Shown here: positions 62,829-64,000 of the stretch, one piece after another | Position numbering within the stretch: the stretch's first letter is position 1 | Layout: the number at the start of each line of letters is the position of its first letter | Assembly: GCF_014192155.1 (NCBI RefSeq) | Contig: NZ_JACHXO010000001.1 | Location: forward strand, 646,069 to 710,068 | Origin: Roseateles terrae | Lineage (GTDB): Bacteria; Pseudomonadota; Gammaproteobacteria; Burkholderiales; Burkholderiaceae_C | Direction: 5' to 3' | DNA: 64,000 bases | Program-made: the position numbers and the translations under genes | Notes under the pieces: generated by a model | What the model saw: the letters and a program-made list of their open reading frames with translations, nothing else | Database searches by the model: none | What the model was told of the DNA's origin: nothing

Positions 62829-64000
62829 ATGCAAAGCCGTTCTGACTGGTTGGGGGCGATGAAGACTGTGGCGTTAGCGTCCGCGCTGCTGATAGGCGCA
62901 AACGCGCAGGCGGAGTCCCCGGTGGCACCGCGGCTGATCCAGCAGGACGGCCGCTGGACGATGCAGGTCGACGGCCAGCCCTTCCTGATGCTGGCCGGCC
63001 AGGTGCACAACTCCAGCAACTGGGCCGGCGCCCTGCCCCAGGTCTGGGCCGCCATCCGCGATGCCCATGCCAACACGGTGGCGGTGCCGGTGGCCTGGGA
63101 GCAGATCGAGCCGGAGGAAGGCCGGTTCGATTTCAGCTTTGTCGACACCCTGCTCAGCCAGGCGCGTGAGCAGAAGGTGCGGCTGGTGCTGCTGTGGTTC
63201 GGGACCTGGAAGAACACCAGTGCGCAGTACACGCCAGCGTGGGTGAAGCTGCACCCCGAGCGTTTTCCGCCGATGCTGGATGAGGAAGGCAAGCCGAGCT
63301 ACTGCCTCTCGCCCTTTGGGGAGTCCACCCTCGAATCGGATCGGCGCGCCTTCGTGGCGCTGATGCGGCATCTGAAGCAGGTGGATGGCGACCGGCACAC
63401 CGTCATCATGGTACAGGTGGAGAACGAGGTCGGCACCTACGGCCTGGCGCGGGATCACGGTGCTGCCGCCGAAGCGGCTTTCAATGCCCCCGTGCCGGAC
63501 GCCATCCTGAAGGGCCAGCCGCCAAAGGCATCGAGCCGCGGCCGCGGCAGCTGGCGCGAGGTGTATGGCGAGGATGCCGACCAGTACTTCCACAGCTGGG
63601 CCATCGCCCGCTACATCGACCGCATCGCCGAGGCCGGCAAGGCGGTGCATCCGCTGCCGATGTCGGTGAACAACGCGCTGCGGGACCCGCTGGAACCCCT
63701 GACCCCCTGGAAGAAGAACTTTGCCAGCGGCGGGCCCACCTACGACGTGCTAGGGCTCTACAAGGCAGCGGCGCCCCACATCGACGTGATCGGTCCCGAC
63801 CTCTACATGCCGGAGTCCGCCAAGGTGACGCGGGTGCTCGACCAGTTCCAGCGCCCTGACAACGCCCTGTGGGTACCGGAGATCGGCAATGCGGATCGGT
63901 ATGCCCGCTACTTGTGGCAGGTGGTGGGACGCGGCGGCATCGGTGTCTCTCCGTTCGGCGTCGACTATGCGGACTACAGCAACTATCCGCTGGGCAGCCG
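62829..64000 (+). CDS. Secreted glycoside hydrolase, GH35/DUF5597-like (C-terminus outside window)
   Basis: The frame from ATG 62829 runs to the window edge (390 codons). After a signal peptide ([17 protein letters not shown]) come [73 protein letters not shown] (catalytic acid/base Glu) and [17 protein letters not shown] (second catalytic Glu region). This matches beta-galactosidase-like GH35 proteins with a DUF5597 C-terminal domain, which would follow beyond the window. It is 23 bp after the receptor, so they are likely cotranscribed. Beta-galactosidase, xylosidase or arabinosidase specificity cannot be decided here. Confidence 0.85.
   Translation, partial: MQSRSDWLGAMKTVALASALLIGANAQAESPVAPRLIQQDGRWTMQVDGQPFLMLAGQVHNSSNWAGALPQVWAAIRDAHANTVAVPVAWEQIEPEEGRFDFSFVDTLLSQAREQKVRLVLLWFGTWKNTSAQYTPAWVKLHPERFPPMLDEEGKPSYCLSPFGESTLESDRRAFVALMRHLKQVDGDRHTVIMVQVENEVGTYGLARDHGAAAEAAFNAPVPDAILKGQPPKASSRGRGSWREVYGEDADQYFHSWAIARYIDRIAEAGKAVHPLPMSVNNALRDPLEPLTPWKKNFASGGPTYDVLGLYKAAAPHIDVIGPDLYMPESAKVTRVLDQFQRPDNALWVPEIGNADRYARYLWQVVGRGGIGVSPFGVDYADYSNYPLGS

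Noticed and set aside
1-64000. tRNA or rRNA genes, CRISPR arrays, transposases or integrases
   Set aside because: I looked for typical cloverleaf ends, regularly spaced repeats and IS-like transposase motifs by eye and found none. This cannot replace a covariance-model search.

Overview
The window is GC-rich, dense DNA with short intergenic gaps and many ATGA stop/start overlaps. Gene content (TonB-dependent receptors, a Tog-type oligogalacturonide ABC transporter, KdgR, HipBA, YeiE/YeiH, ROK-type XylR) fits a plant- or soil-associated betaproteobacterium of the Burkholderiales. A Roseateles/Mitsuaria-like organism is my guess; it is inferred from gene content and base composition, not from a database search.

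Layout. (1) 1-7920, mixed chromosomal genes: a gamma-glutamyltransferase cut by the window edge, a single-domain response regulator, a hipBA toxin-antitoxin operon with an array of four 14-bp palindromes in front of it, a YoaK-like membrane protein, an unrecognised 285-aa protein, a divergent yeiH/yeiE-like exporter-regulator pair with a perfect 23-bp inverted repeat between them, and a small hypothetical. (2) 8015-24544, a pectin/polygalacturonate utilisation locus. On the minus strand, kduI-kduD-togM-togN-togA-togB-ogl-(pectin methylesterase/pectate lyase fusion)-kdgR form one probable nine-gene operon. Divergently, a KdgF-type cupin, a TonB-dependent receptor and a rhamnogalacturonan acetylesterase follow, then kdgK on the minus strand. 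IclR-type palindromes lie in the kduI/kdgF divergent promoter and directly upstream of kdgK. Together these genes cover de-esterification and cleavage of pectin, outer- and inner-membrane uptake, Ogl/KdgF/KduI/KduD conversion to 2-keto-3-deoxygluconate, and its phosphorylation. (3) 24880-27249, a sensorless histidine kinase, a NarL-type response regulator and a DUF4239 membrane protein.

(4) 27294-54408, an extracellular contractile injection system (eCIS). A membrane-anchored wHTH/STAND-NTPase regulator with a small partner gene is transcribed away from a 15-gene rightward cluster. That cluster encodes a Pvc16-like DUF4255 protein, an unknown protein, sheath, two tube proteins, a 58-aa Pvc6-like protein, LysM hub, VgrG-like spike, PAAR tip, gp25, a gp6-like wedge, a fibre-like protein, a second wedge protein, tape measure and AAA+ ATPase. 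It ends with two non-structural genes: a roughly 1000-residue multi-domain membrane protein of unknown function and a stand-alone DUF4157 (eCIS core domain) protein with an HExxH motif and no toxin attached. I regard this section, with its unknown accessory genes and unusual regulator, as the most interesting part of the window.

(5) 54570-64000, a small secreted hypothetical followed by a xylose locus: ROK repressor (XylR-like), xylulokinase, xylose isomerase, a rho-independent terminator, a second large TonB-dependent receptor, and the start of a secreted GH35/DUF5597-like glycoside hydrolase that runs off the window. I saw no rRNA, tRNA, CRISPR array, transposase or integrase.
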